A stretch of 64,000 nucleotides of DNA from Alteromonas sp. ALT199 (GCF_018619335.1 NZ_JAHHDX010000149.1:82779-146778), one strand, 5' to 3'. Positions 16,568 to 26,505 are shown, numbered from the stretch's first letter. The notes: generated by a model not told the origin, from the letters alone. Numbers and translations are program-made.

Positions 16568-16967
16568 GTCTAAATGGTCCTTGATATTGATTAACGAAAA
16601 AAGCACGTCGCTCGAAACTGTGGCACTTGAATGGGTTGCCAATGGCCGAGTTCAATGAAGCAAAAATAATCGTTATAGTTACGGCGTTTTTCTAAATTAA
16701 GTTTAACCCGAGTCTCTTTGTTAGCTAAATGAGGATTAAGAGGTGTGGAATTTTATGTCATGTATCCTTAATCACTTTTCGAAGAATTAATAGAACATGT
16801 CTGTCTTGAAAAGGCTAAGTAAAAAATTCTCAAGTAAAAGCAAACTTTGCAAAGTAATGCATGTTGGCACTCTACATTTTTTAAATATATTCATGCTTAT
16901 CAATTGCTTATATTGTTGGCAAGGATTTAGCAATACTACCTTCGAGTTTCGACAAAGGAGAAATGTT
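16568..16967. other. Leader region before BON gene
   Basis: A 400 bp A+T-rich divergent spacer. An open frame runs in from 16797 but has no signal peptide or ribosome site until the ATG at 16968, so I treat it as leader. No terminator or riboswitch was recognised. Confidence 0.5.
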
Positions 16968-17576
16968 ATGAAACGTTCAATTATTTCTATGATTGTTGCT
17001 ACAACTTTGACTACAGCTGCATATGCAGGTGATATGGACACAGACAACACAGACAATAAATGGGAAAAAGGTGCCAAAGACGCATGGATTGACGGCAAAG
17101 CAGAAGCTACGCTGTTGTTCAATGGCAACCTAGATTCATTCGACATTAACACTGATGTTAACGACGGTAGTGTCGTTCTAACAGGTAAAGTAGAAAACTC
17201 TGTTGATAAAAAATTAGCTGAAGAGCTTGTAGCAAACATTGACGGCGTAACTTCTGTAGACAATAAGCTTACCGTTGTTGCTGATAACGATATGCACAAA
17301 GAGATGTCTGACGATATGGAAGACACTGTAGATGAAGGCACTAGTGAATTAACTGACGCCAAGATTGCTACAGTAATTAAGACTCGCCTTTTAATGGATA
17401 CTGATATTTCAGGTTTTGATATTGATGTTGACGTAGAAAATGGTGTAGTGACGCTAACTGGCGAAGTTGACTCGGACGCTGAACGCGACCTAGCAGTGGA
17501 AATTGCTAAAAATGCATCTGACGTGAAAGATGTAGAAAGTGACCTTCGCGTAGTTACTGAAACTGCGATGAACTAA
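16968..17576 (+). CDS. Periplasmic BON-domain protein (OsmY-like)
   Basis: A 202-residue exported protein. The ATG at 16968 follows AAGGAG and begins a clear signal peptide (MKRSIISMIVATTLTTAAYA). Two BON domains follow: about 45-105 (FDINTDVNDGSVVLTGKVEN) and about 135-200 (FDIDVDVENGVVTLTGEVDS), separated by an acidic helix. BON domains bind phospholipid and are found in OsmY/DolP-type envelope-stress proteins. It is monocistronic with its own terminator. General-stress control is likely from family knowledge but not shown by sequence. Confidence 0.85.
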   Translation: MKRSIISMIVATTLTTAAYAGDMDTDNTDNKWEKGAKDAWIDGKAEATLLFNGNLDSFDINTDVNDGSVVLTGKVENSVDKKLAEELVANIDGVTSVDNKLTVVADNDMHKEMSDDMEDTVDEGTSELTDAKIATVIKTRLLMDTDISGFDIDVDVENGVVTLTGEVDSDAERDLAVEIAKNASDVKDVESDLRVVTETAMN

Positions 17577-17600
17577 ACGTCTTTTCTACCAAGAAAACCA

Positions 17601-17624
17601 AAAGGGGCATTCGCCCCTTTTTTG
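17601..17624 (+). terminator. Intrinsic terminator after BON gene
   Basis: AAAGGGGC-ATTC-GCCCC stem with a run of T; it can also serve the convergent alginate lyase gene. Confidence 0.85.
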
Positions 17625-17666
17625 TTGTCTTATTTAAACTGCCCAAATTAATATATAGCCGATTTG

Positions 17667-19274
17667 TTAATGTTTCCATTCTTCATTTAAAAGAGTGAAT
17701 TCATTGTTTTCAAATTTGATTTCTTTACGAGACTCAGTGCCATCATCAAAGACGAAATAAAACTCATATATAACAATGTCAGTTCCAAATTGTTTACTTT
17801 CTATAATACGTTTTACTTGTTCATGGTTTTCTTGCTTTTGAATAAGTAATTTTGCCGGTGAGGGTAAATCCTCCATACTCAAATCGCGCTGTATCTCGAC
17901 AATTTTCCATAGTTCACTGTCTTGCAGCATATCAAACTCTAAATCGTTACCGTCAGCATCTTTGCCTTCCACATCAAGATAGATGTGATCGTGTTTGTAC
18001 TCTTTTTCAACCTCTTGAACCGTGAAGTTGGGAGCGACCTTTTTAATAGCTGCTAAAGCAGAAGAAGGAATTCGGTCAATGGGAATTACTTCTTTCTTGT
18101 TCAGTGTAGCGCCAACCTTAACGTTTTTCGCGTTGGCAGTTGGTCTTTGTGAAACAAGGTGAGACATAAAGCTCTCTGTGGGTTTGCTACTTTCTTCAAC
18201 GGTGAGCTTAGAAAAAGCAACCTGTACATAGTCACCATTTTTCTTATCTTCTTCCCAGTTACCAGTACCCATACATGCGGCATACCAAAAACCGTCATCA
18301 TCTTTTGTACTGCATTGATTATAAGCCCCAGCTTTAAAATAGTTCCAATCAAGTGTGTAACCGTAGGGGTGGTCGTACTCATCTAGCTCACCATATGCGT
18401 TTACCCCATTTGCAAGGTTAATTGCGTAGTTCACGGTTTTATGACCCTCTGAGGTAAAGCTCAAATACATGACATCGCCGTGCACGTTCACTTCATAACT
18501 AAAACTCTCGTTCAGTTGAATTCCTTCGCTGCCTGGATCTTCAGGGTTTTTCCACAAATTTCCCCAAACCGGATAGGCAATATCAGTGCGATTTTTATCA
18601 TTTTTGGGCAAGTTGCGCTCGTAAGTCCAGAATACGGACCCTGTTTCATGCTGTGGCCACTTTTTATAATAAATCTTGAGTGGTTCATTACCCCAACCAA
18701 ACCCTTTGACCTTTTTCTTCCATTTACTGGCGTGTATTTGGCCAACTACCACTGAAAAAGCGGGCGCTTTGTCGGGATATTTAGCTCTGGTAGCAACGTG
18801 CTGCACTTTAAGTGTGGCGTTTAATTTTCCGCCTATTTGCGCAAAGCGGTCTGAAATAGGGTTGCTAGCTACAGTAAAGTTATTCTTGGGGGAGTGAGTT
18901 TTTATGCTCGTGTTAGAACCACGAAGCATGTGGCGAAGTTCGCTACGGGTATTAGATGAATTTTGAGTGGTTAACGCTTTATTGGGCGCAGCAAATACCA
19001 TATTGCCTTCATCGTCTACATAGAAAAAATCTTTGTGCTCAAAGCTTTGAATATCCTTAACGGAGATTTCGTCAACTTTCCCATTGGTGTCCTTATCTGT
19101 AGGGATTGTGATTTTCCATTCACTTAAATCAAATTTTTTCGCGGGGATTGTTTCGGCGCCTGTTTGAGCAGCAATGAACATCAACGGAAGTGCAGCAAAG
19201 GCAGACTTAGATAATGTATTTACTAAAATCTTAAGGGAGGAAACAGCTGTAGGTCTTGGTTTTATTCTATACAT
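17667..19274 (-). CDS. PL7 alginate lyase with extra PepSY-like C-terminal domain
   Basis: A 535-residue secreted enzyme that cleaves alginate by beta-elimination. A long-n-region signal peptide ends near QTGAE. The PL7 jelly-roll covers about 48-345 and shows the three family signatures: RSELRHML, VVGQIH (catalytic His) and YFKAGAYNQ (catalytic Tyr). After a linker (about 345-385), residues about 390-535 form an extra domain of two repeats (IPSSALAAIKKVAPNFTVQEVEKE and a later LPSPAKLLIQKQ...) resembling PepSY/DUF2874 folds rather than a carbohydrate-binding module. No transporter or other alginate gene is adjacent. GAGG precedes the ATG. Confidence 0.85.
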   Translation of the reverse strand: MYRIKPRPTAVSSLKILVNTLSKSAFAALPLMFIAAQTGAETIPAKKFDLSEWKITIPTDKDTNGKVDEISVKDIQSFEHKDFFYVDDEGNMVFAAPNKALTTQNSSNTRSELRHMLRGSNTSIKTHSPKNNFTVASNPISDRFAQIGGKLNATLKVQHVATRAKYPDKAPAFSVVVGQIHASKWKKKVKGFGWGNEPLKIYYKKWPQHETGSVFWTYERNLPKNDKNRTDIAYPVWGNLWKNPEDPGSEGIQLNESFSYEVNVHGDVMYLSFTSEGHKTVNYAINLANGVNAYGELDEYDHPYGYTLDWNYFKAGAYNQCSTKDDDGFWYAACMGTGNWEEDKKNGDYVQVAFSKLTVEESSKPTESFMSHLVSQRPTANAKNVKVGATLNKKEVIPIDRIPSSALAAIKKVAPNFTVQEVEKEYKHDHIYLDVEGKDADGNDLEFDMLQDSELWKIVEIQRDLSMEDLPSPAKLLIQKQENHEQVKRIIESKQFGTDIVIYEFYFVFDDGTESRKEIKFENNEFTLLNEEWKH

Positions 19275-19957
19275 TTAAACCTCTTTATAGACAATCGTTT
19301 ACTTATTCATTTAATACTTAAGTATCCTGTATTGGTAAGTCCACTTGTCTGCATATTTTTTAAAATGTAATGCCAATTTATCATCCATGTAAACCAATTG
19401 CAAAATGTTATAAAGGCGTTAAATTCAGGCGTCTCACTAGTATCTATAAAAATTCAGTGGTGTTTAGGACTCAATTTTTGCTGCTTTTTTATACCAAAGT
19501 CTAGGGTTCTTTTAGTCTTTGTGCCGAGAAGTAAACTTTTTGGTAATACCAAGGATAAGATAGTTTTTATATTATTATTGCGTTGTTGATTTGAGGGCTA
19601 TGAAGTCAATTTTCTTCTTTAATTTTTAGGTTAGAAGAGTAAAGAGCTCCAAATTAAAAGACGAAAGGAAAGACAGGGAAAATTTTCTCTTGAAGTGTGT
19701 AGAAAGTTCTATCTATACATTTCTGCTGTAGCGTTTATGTTTCGTATCTTCCTGATAAATATAGTAAATATTGCTTGGTGTGATAGTTGCTTATGTAAGT
19801 AACAAGAGCGGTTAGTTTTAGCGAGTTATTCGGTTACTTTGTTGGTTGGGCGTCACGTTATTGTGAACCTAACGATTTAAAGTAGAGAAAACTCTCTTTC
19901 TAAGATTAATTTTGCAGTCAGATCAATGAGCAGTTCAAATTGTTCAAGGAGTGAGGC
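19275..19957. other. A+T-rich intergenic region
   Basis: 683 bp between the alginate lyase and the next plus-strand gene. No convincing gene: a 63-codon open frame at 19398 lacks a ribosome site and protein-like composition. It probably carries divergent promoters; no operator was recognised. Confidence 0.5.
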
Positions 19958-20335
19958 ATGAACTTTTTAAAGTGGTTTTATTCAGGTGTTGTTGTTACAG
20001 CCGTAATAGTAATAATTGGTGTTGTTGGACAAGGTAATCTCTTCGTTAGCCAAGCCACCGCTGACGATGTTCAGCGCCCCGTGCACGCAGACATTGTAAA
20101 GGTTGAGCACAAGTTTTCTTTAGTCGAATTTGATTTATCTAGAAAGGCACACCTACTTAGAAAGACGCGATTAGATTTTTACATCGCGCAAGCAAAACAA
20201 GCTGATTTGAGAGGCTGGAAATTCAAGCGAGATGAGTTTGTTGAACGCGTAGAGAATATTATAAGTCACCATCTCACGCAGCATGCAAGCGATACTGCGA
20301 AAGATGCTGAGCTGTACACAGCACAAGCAATTTAG
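19958..20335 (+). CDS. Membrane-anchored protein of unknown function
   Basis: A 125-residue protein with one N-terminal membrane helix or uncleaved signal (about 5-26) and a charged, probably helical soluble part (about 40-125) rich in Lys, Arg and His. AAGGAG lies seven bases before the ATG. No family recognised. It is a single-gene unit with its own terminator. Confidence 0.6.
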   Translation: MNFLKWFYSGVVVTAVIVIIGVVGQGNLFVSQATADDVQRPVHADIVKVEHKFSLVEFDLSRKAHLLRKTRLDFYIAQAKQADLRGWKFKRDEFVERVENIISHHLTQHASDTAKDAELYTAQAI

Positions 20336-20356
20336 GCGAGATTGATAGATTCTAAG

Positions 20357-20387
20357 CGCCCCTCATTAAATGCGAAGGGCGTTTTTC
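20357..20387 (+). terminator. Intrinsic terminator
   Basis: CGCCC/GGGCG stem with a 15-base loop followed by TTTTT, between convergent genes. Confidence 0.7.
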
Positions 20388-20406
20388 GTTTCATCGCGAA
20401 TGGTAT

Positions 20407-21315
20407 CTATTCGATTAGCGTTGATATGTAAGTTTTTACTACTTCTGCTACAAATGCTTGGCAATCTTTAGCTGTCGACGGGTCATATTCACCGTGATTA
20501 GTAATATTGTTAGACAGAACACGAATACCTAAAAAAGGAACCTGATAGGCGTGAGCAACTTGCGCTGCAGACGCTGTTTCCATTTCTTCTACACTTGTTC
20601 CCATATTTTTGTGAAGCCAAGCTATTCGGTCAAGTTCGTTGTTCCAGAAATTTCCACTACCTATTGTTCCGGTTACTACTTTTCCCCGTTTATATTGAGC
20701 CGATAAAGACGATGCAAGGGCAATTAGTTGCTTGTCGCCCAAATAAAATCGTAATTTCTCAGCATCTTTTGCACTACTTCCTTCACCTGCGCTTTCCTCT
20801 GACGCCATAAGGTCCATAGGTAACCATTGCAAAGGCCGAGAGCCTTGCCCAAGTTTTAATTTAGGTGTTTTAAAATTTGATGCGTTGATACTACGCAGGC
20901 CTAGGACGATGTCGCCAACATTAAGAGAAGGATCGTGCCCACCTGATGTGCCTTGATTTATGATAAGACGAGGACGGTATCGTTCTATACCTATCGCCGT
21001 AGCCGCCGCAGTGTTTTCTAAACCCTTACCGGTTTTGGCAACAACAACGGGATACCCGTTTAAGGTACCTTTGTAAAATACTGCATTACCTGAATACTCA
21101 ACGGTAACCTTGGTTAAAAGCGCTGCAAAATACTCAGCTTCGATTGGCATTGGCCCTTGAATCATTATGGGCTGCAACGGTGCACTTTGTGAGCTTACTT
21201 CTACACTCTTCATCCCATGCATTTGTTGTGAAGTTGCATACGCGCTATGGCTAAAGAGTGCCAGCAGTACAAGAGCAGTTAAGCAACGAGTGCTTTGTTT
21301 ATAAAGGTGTTGCAT
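20407..21315 (-). CDS. Exported nucleosidase, MTA/SAH nucleosidase-like
   Basis: A 302-residue member of the PNP/UDP phosphorylase superfamily, closest in motif to 5'-methylthioadenosine/S-adenosylhomocysteine nucleosidase. Unlike the cytoplasmic enzyme it has a signal peptide (about 1-27). The fold is supported by VVVAKTGKGLENTAAAT, LIINQGTSGG and EEMETASAAQVAH, the last being the Met-Glu ribose-binding motif. At the position where MTA/SAH nucleosidases have the purine-protonating Asp (Ser-Asp), this protein reads LSNN, so the base recognised may differ. Probable role: cleaving nucleosides in the periplasm. It stands alone, divergent from nothing recognisable. Confidence 0.75.
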   Translation of the reverse strand: MQHLYKQSTRCLTALVLLALFSHSAYATSQQMHGMKSVEVSSQSAPLQPIMIQGPMPIEAEYFAALLTKVTVEYSGNAVFYKGTLNGYPVVVAKTGKGLENTAAATAIGIERYRPRLIINQGTSGGHDPSLNVGDIVLGLRSINASNFKTPKLKLGQGSRPLQWLPMDLMASEESAGEGSSAKDAEKLRFYLGDKQLIALASSLSAQYKRGKVVTGTIGSGNFWNNELDRIAWLHKNMGTSVEEMETASAAQVAHAYQVPFLGIRVLSNNITNHGEYDPSTAKDCQAFVAEVVKTYISTLIE

Positions 21316-21461
21316 GTTATTCCTTATTTTCTGTCCTAAGGCTTAGGTAAAGTTATGTTAAAACAAAACTCAATAGCGTTGTGATTAATACATTGCGCGG
21401 GACAGACGTGGACTTCTTATTATTAATGTTATCTTAAATTTTACTAAGCCAGAATAGGGGC

Positions 21462-21490
21462 AAAAAAAAGCGAAGCATTTGCTTCGCTTT
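21462..21490 (-). terminator. Intrinsic terminator of pyk
   Basis: AAGCGAAGC/GCTTCGCTT stem with the T run on the minus strand, just past the pyk stop codon. Confidence 0.9.
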
Positions 21491-21506
21491 AGGATTAAAT
21501 TTTCGC

Positions 21507-22943
21507 TTATTCGACTTCTACAATTTTGAGCGTGTTAGTTGCGCCAACTTTTTCCATTTCATCGCCGTAGGTTAAGATGATACTGTCACCGCTTTTCACT
21601 AAACCTTTTTCTTTAAGCGAGGCAATAACATCGTACTTTAATTTGCCTGGTTCGCTATTAGATGAGTCAAAGAATACCGGTTTTACACCGCGGCAAAGCG
21701 CCATAGTGTTAAGTGTCGAATCGTGACGAGACATCGCAATAATTGGCAGTGAAGTTGTAATGCGTGACATTAATGTTGGCGTAGTTCCGCTTTCTGTCAA
21801 ACCTACAATCGCTTTAACACTTGATAAGTGGTTAGCAGCGTATACTGCAGATAGAGCAATTGACTCGCTCGTTGATGAGAACTGCTGGTCCATGCGATGC
21901 TTAGAGATTTTGACGCTAGGGTGGGTTTCCGCACCTTCACAAACACGAGCCATCGCGGCTACAGTTTCAATAGGGAAGTTACCCGCAGCGGTTTCCGCTG
22001 AAAGCATAACCGCATCGGTGCCATCTAGAACAGCGTTTGCAACGTCCATAACTTCAGCACGTGTTGGCATCGGGCTATCGATCATCGACTCCATCATTTG
22101 GGTTGCAGTAATAACAACTTTGTTCAGTTGACGCGAGCGGGCGATAAGTTTTTTCTGAACGCCAACAAGTTCTGCATCACCAATTTCTACACCCAAGTCA
22201 CCGCGAGCTACCATTACAGCATCGGATGCAGAGATAATATCGTCCATGGCTTCATCAGAAGCTACGGTTTCAGCGCGCTCTACCTTTGCACAAATCTTGG
22301 CGTAGCAGCCTGCTGCTTCCGCAAGTTCTCTTGCGTAGTTTAAATCTGCGCCGCTTCTTGGGAATGAAACCGCAAGGTAATCAACACCTATTTTTGCCGC
22401 AGTTTTAATGTCTTCTTTGTCTTTTTCGGTAAGCGCATCGGCAGAAAGACCACCGCCTTGGCGGTTAATACCTTTATTGTTTGAAAGTTTACCACCAACG
22501 GTTACTTCAGTAACAACTTTGCGTCCATCGACACCCGTTACGCGAAGTTGGATACGACCATCGTCAAGAAGAAGAATATCGCCAGCAGTTACATCATCAG
22601 GAAGGGCTTTGTAATCAATGCCGACTTGATTAATATCGCCTTCATCGCGACCAAGCTCTGCGTCTAAGATGAACTTAGCACCGATATCTAGATGAACAGC
22701 ACCCTCGGCAAAACGGGCAACACGAATCTTAGGACCTTGTAGATCGCCTAAGATAGCTACGTATTTGCCTAAGTTCTTTGCTGCCTCGCGAACGCGTTTC
22801 GCTCGCTCAATGTGATCTTCAGCCTGCCCATGAGAAAAGTTCATGCGCACAGTATTAGCGCCAGCAGCAATTAGTGCCTGAATTTTTTCAAGTGAGTCTG
22901 TTGAAGGACCTAGGGTGGCAAGGATTTTCGTTCTTCTGGTCAT
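21507..22943 (-). CDS. pyk: Pyruvate kinase
   Basis: A 478-residue type II (PykA-like) pyruvate kinase, full length, converting phosphoenolpyruvate and ADP to pyruvate and ATP. Signatures: [41 protein letters not shown] (active-site Lys and Glu), [23 protein letters not shown]. It converges away from hexR and has its own terminator. A HexR-like palindrome lies about 85 bp upstream of the start, so it probably belongs to the HexR regulon together with zwf-eda. Confidence 0.95.
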   Translation of the reverse strand: MTRRTKILATLGPSTDSLEKIQALIAAGANTVRMNFSHGQAEDHIERAKRVREAAKNLGKYVAILGDLQGPKIRVARFAEGAVHLDIGAKFILDAELGRDEGDINQVGIDYKALPDDVTAGDILLLDDGRIQLRVTGVDGRKVVTEVTVGGKLSNNKGINRQGGGLSADALTEKDKEDIKTAAKIGVDYLAVSFPRSGADLNYARELAEAAGCYAKICAKVERAETVASDEAMDDIISASDAVMVARGDLGVEIGDAELVGVQKKLIARSRQLNKVVITATQMMESMIDSPMPTRAEVMDVANAVLDGTDAVMLSAETAAGNFPIETVAAMARVCEGAETHPSVKISKHRMDQQFSSTSESIALSAVYAANHLSSVKAIVGLTESGTTPTLMSRITTSLPIIAMSRHDSTLNTMALCRGVKPVFFDSSNSEPGKLKYDVIASLKEKGLVKSGDSIILTYGDEMEKVGATNTLKIVEVE

Positions 22944-23025
22944 GTGATTCCGTCGCTGTTTCTAAGTTAGAAAAGACAAAGAGTAATAGGCGGTGCTCAC
23001 TATATGCACGCCTGTAATCGCTTTA

Positions 23026-23040
23026 CGTAATTTTATTACA
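23026..23040 (-). promoter_or_regulatory. HexR-like operator upstream of pyk
   Basis: CGTAATTTTATTACA, a near-perfect inverted repeat differing at one base from the TGTAATTTTATTACA form of the HexR site. It is placed in the promoter region of the minus-strand pyk gene. Confidence 0.65.
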
Positions 23041-23079
23041 GAATAATAGTTTAATTTGACAAAAATGTGAATGAAATAA

Positions 23080-23117
23080 ACAAAAACGCCCAACTGGCTC
23101 GACCAGTTAAGCGCTTT
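23080..23117 (-). terminator. Probable terminator of hexR
   Basis: AACTGG/CCAGTT core extended by GCGC/GGCG pairs; on the minus strand it is followed by GTTTTTGTTT. It lies 65 bp past the hexR stop. Confidence 0.65.
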
Positions 23118-23181
23118 TCTGGATTCATTAGCCGTTAATTGCTACGGCGGCAAATCTTACAATGATCAATGTAGCGGTGAG

Positions 23182-24033
23182 TTAATCGCCACGTTTTTCG
23201 TATCTTGAACCACGCAGTGTATCTTTAACGCGCTTTAGATTTTCTCTGAACTTATTACCGCGGCGCAAGGTAAAACCAGTCGCCAAAACATCAATAAGAG
23301 TAAGCTGCGCTATCCTAGAAGCCATAGGCATATACATATCAGTATCTTCAGGTACTTCTAATGACAGCACGTAGCTACATTCTTGGGCTAATGGACTTTC
23401 TGCTGACGTAATACCCACAACTGTTGCATCGTTCATTCGAGCGATTTGGGCTATCTCAACAAGACTCTTAGTGCGGCCAGTGTGACTGATAAGCACAACA
23501 ACGTCGCCGGCAGAGCAATTCATACAGCTCATGCGCTGCATAAGAATATCTTCAAAATACACAACAGGTACATTGAATCGGAAAAACTTATTAAGTGCAT
23601 CATGAGCAACGGATGCCGATGCACCTAAACCGAAAAAAGAAATTTTTTGTGCTTGGGTGAGTAGGTCAACTACGCGATTGACCACATTGACATTAACCGA
23701 TTGACGAGCAACTTCGAGCGATGCCATGGTCGACTCGAAAATCTTGTTAGTGTATTCGTCAGGACTGTCGTTTTCATCTACGTGGCGATTAACGTACGGC
23801 GTGCCGTTAGCTAGACTTTGCGCCAAATGAAGCTTGAAGTCTGGAAAGCCTTTCGTGTCGAGTCTTCGACAGAATCTGTTAACAGTAGGCTCACTAACAT
23901 CCGACATTTTAGCGAGGGTTGCTATACTCGAATGAATGGCCGTTTGAGGGTTAGCTAGAATAACTTCAGCCACCTTTTTCTCAGATTTACTGAATGCCGC
24001 TTGGTTTTGTGTGATTTTTTCTAAAATGTTCAT
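23182..24033 (-). CDS. hexR: RpiR-family regulator HexR
   Basis: A 283-residue regulator of glucose catabolism; in Pseudomonas and Shewanella HexR releases DNA on binding the Entner-Doudoroff intermediate KDPG. The ATG at 24033 gives the usual N-terminus MNILEKITQNQ. An HTH_6 domain (about 1-77) with EPTVNRFCRRLDTKGFPDFK is followed by a SIS sugar-phosphate domain (about 115-255) with FFGLGASASVAHDA and LISHTGRTKSLVEIA. It is divergent from zwf, whose promoter has a HexR-like site, and next to pyk, also with one, which fits local control and autoregulation. Confidence 0.9.
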   Translation of the reverse strand: MNILEKITQNQAAFSKSEKKVAEVILANPQTAIHSSIATLAKMSDVSEPTVNRFCRRLDTKGFPDFKLHLAQSLANGTPYVNRHVDENDSPDEYTNKIFESTMASLEVARQSVNVNVVNRVVDLLTQAQKISFFGLGASASVAHDALNKFFRFNVPVVYFEDILMQRMSCMNCSAGDVVVLISHTGRTKSLVEIAQIARMNDATVVGITSAESPLAQECSYVLSLEVPEDTDMYMPMASRIAQLTLIDVLATGFTLRRGNKFRENLKRVKDTLRGSRYEKRGD

Positions 24034-24210
24034 AGAGTTATAGCAATTAATTAGCACAAATTATTGTAAGGTACATCTGTAATAGTACCCAATGTGACGT
24101 CTGTGACAAGAAAAATGTAATTTTTTGACAAAATTTGTTATTTCAAACAGGTTAAATCAGGGTAAACTGAGGGAAATAGTAAAGATTCAGATCCTATAGT
24201 TGGTTCAAGT

Positions 24211-24225
24211 TGTAATTTTACTACA
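24211..24225 (+). promoter_or_regulatory. HexR-like operator in hexR-zwf intergenic region
   Basis: TGTAATTTTACTACA, an inverted repeat matching the published HexR consensus form, about 93 bp before the zwf start. A second TTGTA...TACAA dyad at 24263-24280 overlaps the probable zwf promoter or leader and may be a further regulatory site. Confidence 0.75.
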
Positions 24226-24317
24226 TTTGGTGTTAACTATACGGTAAAAATAGTCGTTAGTGTTGTAAATAACTGTACAATACGCCGCGCACACATACAT
24301 TTAAAAGGTCGACGAAT

Positions 24318-25811
24318 ATGGTATTGGATAATTCCTACGAGCCCTGTGATTTTGTACTTTTTGGTACGCTGGGAGATCTTTCACGACGCAAGTTATTGCC
24401 TTCTTTATATCAACTTGAAAAAGCAAATCTGATGCACCCAGACACCACTATTGTCGGGGTGGCGCGTCAAGAAATGGAACTAGAAGCTTACATAGAAGAA
24501 GTTCACGCTAATCTTATAAAGTTTGGTGAAAAGGACTTATGTGAAGCTACATGGGAAAAAATGAAAGCGCGTTTGCATTACGCATGCGTAGACATGAAAG
24601 ATGTCGATAGTTATTGCGTACTTGACGACCACGTTGACCCAACTCGTACAATGGTGTGTTATTTAGCAACACCGCCTGCTATTTATGGCGACATTTGCCG
24701 AGGCCTGCATAGCTGCAAAATTATCGATTCAAGCGTTCGCGTAGTGCTTGAAAAGCCAATCGGTCACGATTTGGAATCGTCAAAAGTTATCAACGAACAA
24801 GTTGCTGAATACTTCGACGAAAAGCAAATATATCGTATTGACCATTATCTTGGTAAAGAAACGGTTCTTAACTTGGTATCGCTTCGTTTTGCCAACTCTA
24901 TTTTTGCTACTAACTGGGATCACAACTGTATTGACCATGTTCAAATTTCAGTTGCTGAGTCAGTAGGTATTGAAGGACGTTGGGGTTATTTCGACGACGC
25001 AGGGCAAATGCGTGACATGGTGCAAAATCACCTGTTACAAATCCTAAGTTTGGTCGCGATGGAACCGCCAACAACCCTAGATGCCGATAGCATTCGTGAT
25101 GAAAAGCTTAAAGTGCTTAAAGCGCTTCGCCCCATCAACTCGTTTAATATCAACGAAAGCACGGTACGCGGTCAGTACACGTCTGGTTTTGTTAAAGGTG
25201 AAGAAGTACCTGGGTATCTTGAAGAAGAAGGTGCCAATACGCAGAGCAAAACTGAAACCTTTATCGCGATTAAAGCGGAAATTGATAACTGGCGTTGGGC
25301 CGGCGTGCCATTCTACCTGCGCACAGGTAAGCGCATGCCAACTAAGGTGAGTGAAGTTGTTATCTACTTCAAGCGCCAGCCGCACAACCTGTTCGGTGAT
25401 AGCTTCAAGAATCTTCCGCCAAACAAGCTAGTTATTCGTCTACAGCCTGATGAAGGTGTAGAAATAACTGTAATGAATAAAGTTCCAGGGTTAACTAGCT
25501 CAGGCTCGATGGACCTACAAAAATCTAAGCTTAACTTAAGCTTCTCTGAAGCGTTTGCTGACGAGCGTATTCCTGACGCGTACGAAAAGCTACTTCTCGA
25601 AGTCATGCTGGGTAATCAGGCGCTATTCGTTCGCCGTGACGAAATTGAACAAGCCTGGACATGGGTTGATTCAATTCTTGAAGCGTGGAAGCAATCGAGC
25701 GAGCCACCTGAGCCGTACCAAGCAGGTACATGGGGCCCGGTAGACTCTATAGGTCTTCTAGCCCGTGAAAATCGCAGTTGGTACGAAAGCAAAACAGGGA
25801 AGAAAAAGTAA
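24318..25811 (+). CDS. zwf: Glucose-6-phosphate 1-dehydrogenase
   Basis: A 497-residue cytoplasmic enzyme oxidising glucose 6-phosphate to 6-phosphogluconolactone with NADP. Signatures: FGTLGDLSRRKLLPSLY (nucleotide site), VLEKPIGHD, and the active-site RIDHYLGKETV. Full length for the family. First gene of a five-gene plus-strand operon zwf-pgl-edd-glk-eda with gaps of 1, 9, -1 and 3 bases. The HexR-like site upstream and divergent hexR predict induction when Entner-Doudoroff intermediates accumulate. Confidence 0.97.
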   Translation: MVLDNSYEPCDFVLFGTLGDLSRRKLLPSLYQLEKANLMHPDTTIVGVARQEMELEAYIEEVHANLIKFGEKDLCEATWEKMKARLHYACVDMKDVDSYCVLDDHVDPTRTMVCYLATPPAIYGDICRGLHSCKIIDSSVRVVLEKPIGHDLESSKVINEQVAEYFDEKQIYRIDHYLGKETVLNLVSLRFANSIFATNWDHNCIDHVQISVAESVGIEGRWGYFDDAGQMRDMVQNHLLQILSLVAMEPPTTLDADSIRDEKLKVLKALRPINSFNINESTVRGQYTSGFVKGEEVPGYLEEEGANTQSKTETFIAIKAEIDNWRWAGVPFYLRTGKRMPTKVSEVVIYFKRQPHNLFGDSFKNLPPNKLVIRLQPDEGVEITVMNKVPGLTSSGSMDLQKSKLNLSFSEAFADERIPDAYEKLLLEVMLGNQALFVRRDEIEQAWTWVDSILEAWKQSSEPPEPYQAGTWGPVDSIGLLARENRSWYESKTGKKK

Positions 25812-25812
25812 T

Positions 25813-26505
25813 ATGGCGTTAACAACTCTATCATTTGAAACACCTGAAGCGCTTACTGATGCATTCGCACAAGATTTAGTAAGCATTCTTAAAACAGGTA
25901 TTAAGACTCGTGGCCGCGCATCACTTGTAGTTAGTGGTGGACGTACACCGCTAGCGCTTTTCAAGCAGTTAAGCGAAACCGACCTTGAGTGGGATAAGGT
26001 TGATATCACCCTCGCTGACGAGCGCTGGGTTGAAGAGGGCCACGAAGCCAGTAACACTAGTTTAGTTAAAAGTAATCTAATTCAAAATAAAGCCGCAGCA
26101 GCTCGTTTTATCGAATTGAAAAGCGATGTTGACGATGCAAATGAAGGCGTAAATGCAGCCGAGTCTAATCTGGCTAGCATGTCGCAACCTTTTGACGCAT
26201 TAATTCTTGGTATGGGGGAAGACGGGCACACTGCCTCGCTTTTCCCTTGTTCTGAGCAAGTACTTGACGGCTTAGATATGAGCAGCGGCAGAACCTGCAT
26301 TGCTGTTCAACCTACAACAGCACCTCATCAACGTATTTCATTAACGCTACCTGCGTTACTCAATAGCCGAAATATCTTTTTACACCTAACGGGGGAAAAG
26401 AAAAAGCAAGTGCTGTTAGACGCTATTGAAAATGCTACCGAAGCGCAAAAGCCCATCACTGCCGTTGTAAATAGAGCACCGGTGACTCTGATGTGGGCGC
26501 CATAG
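25813..26505 (+). CDS. pgl: 6-phosphogluconolactonase
   Basis: A 230-residue DevB/SOL-type lactonase hydrolysing 6-phosphogluconolactone to 6-phosphogluconate. The ATG at 25813 is one base after the zwf stop and gives the expected N-terminus; an earlier in-frame start would overlap zwf. Family motifs: LVVSGGRTPLALFKQL, LADERWV, LGMGEDGHTASLFP. It is translationally coupled to zwf, so product channels directly into the next step. Confidence 0.93.
   Translation: MALTTLSFETPEALTDAFAQDLVSILKTGIKTRGRASLVVSGGRTPLALFKQLSETDLEWDKVDITLADERWVEEGHEASNTSLVKSNLIQNKAAAARFIELKSDVDDANEGVNAAESNLASMSQPFDALILGMGEDGHTASLFPCSEQVLDGLDMSSGRTCIAVQPTTAPHQRISLTLPALLNSRNIFLHLTGEKKKQVLLDAIENATEAQKPITAVVNRAPVTLMWAP

Noticed and set aside
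16797..16967. Upstream extension of the BON protein
   Set aside because: The frame is open, but the AAGGAG site and signal peptide place the start at 16968.
19398..19589. 63-codon open frame in the A+T-rich spacer
   Set aside because: No ribosome site and a biased composition typical of random A+T-rich frames.
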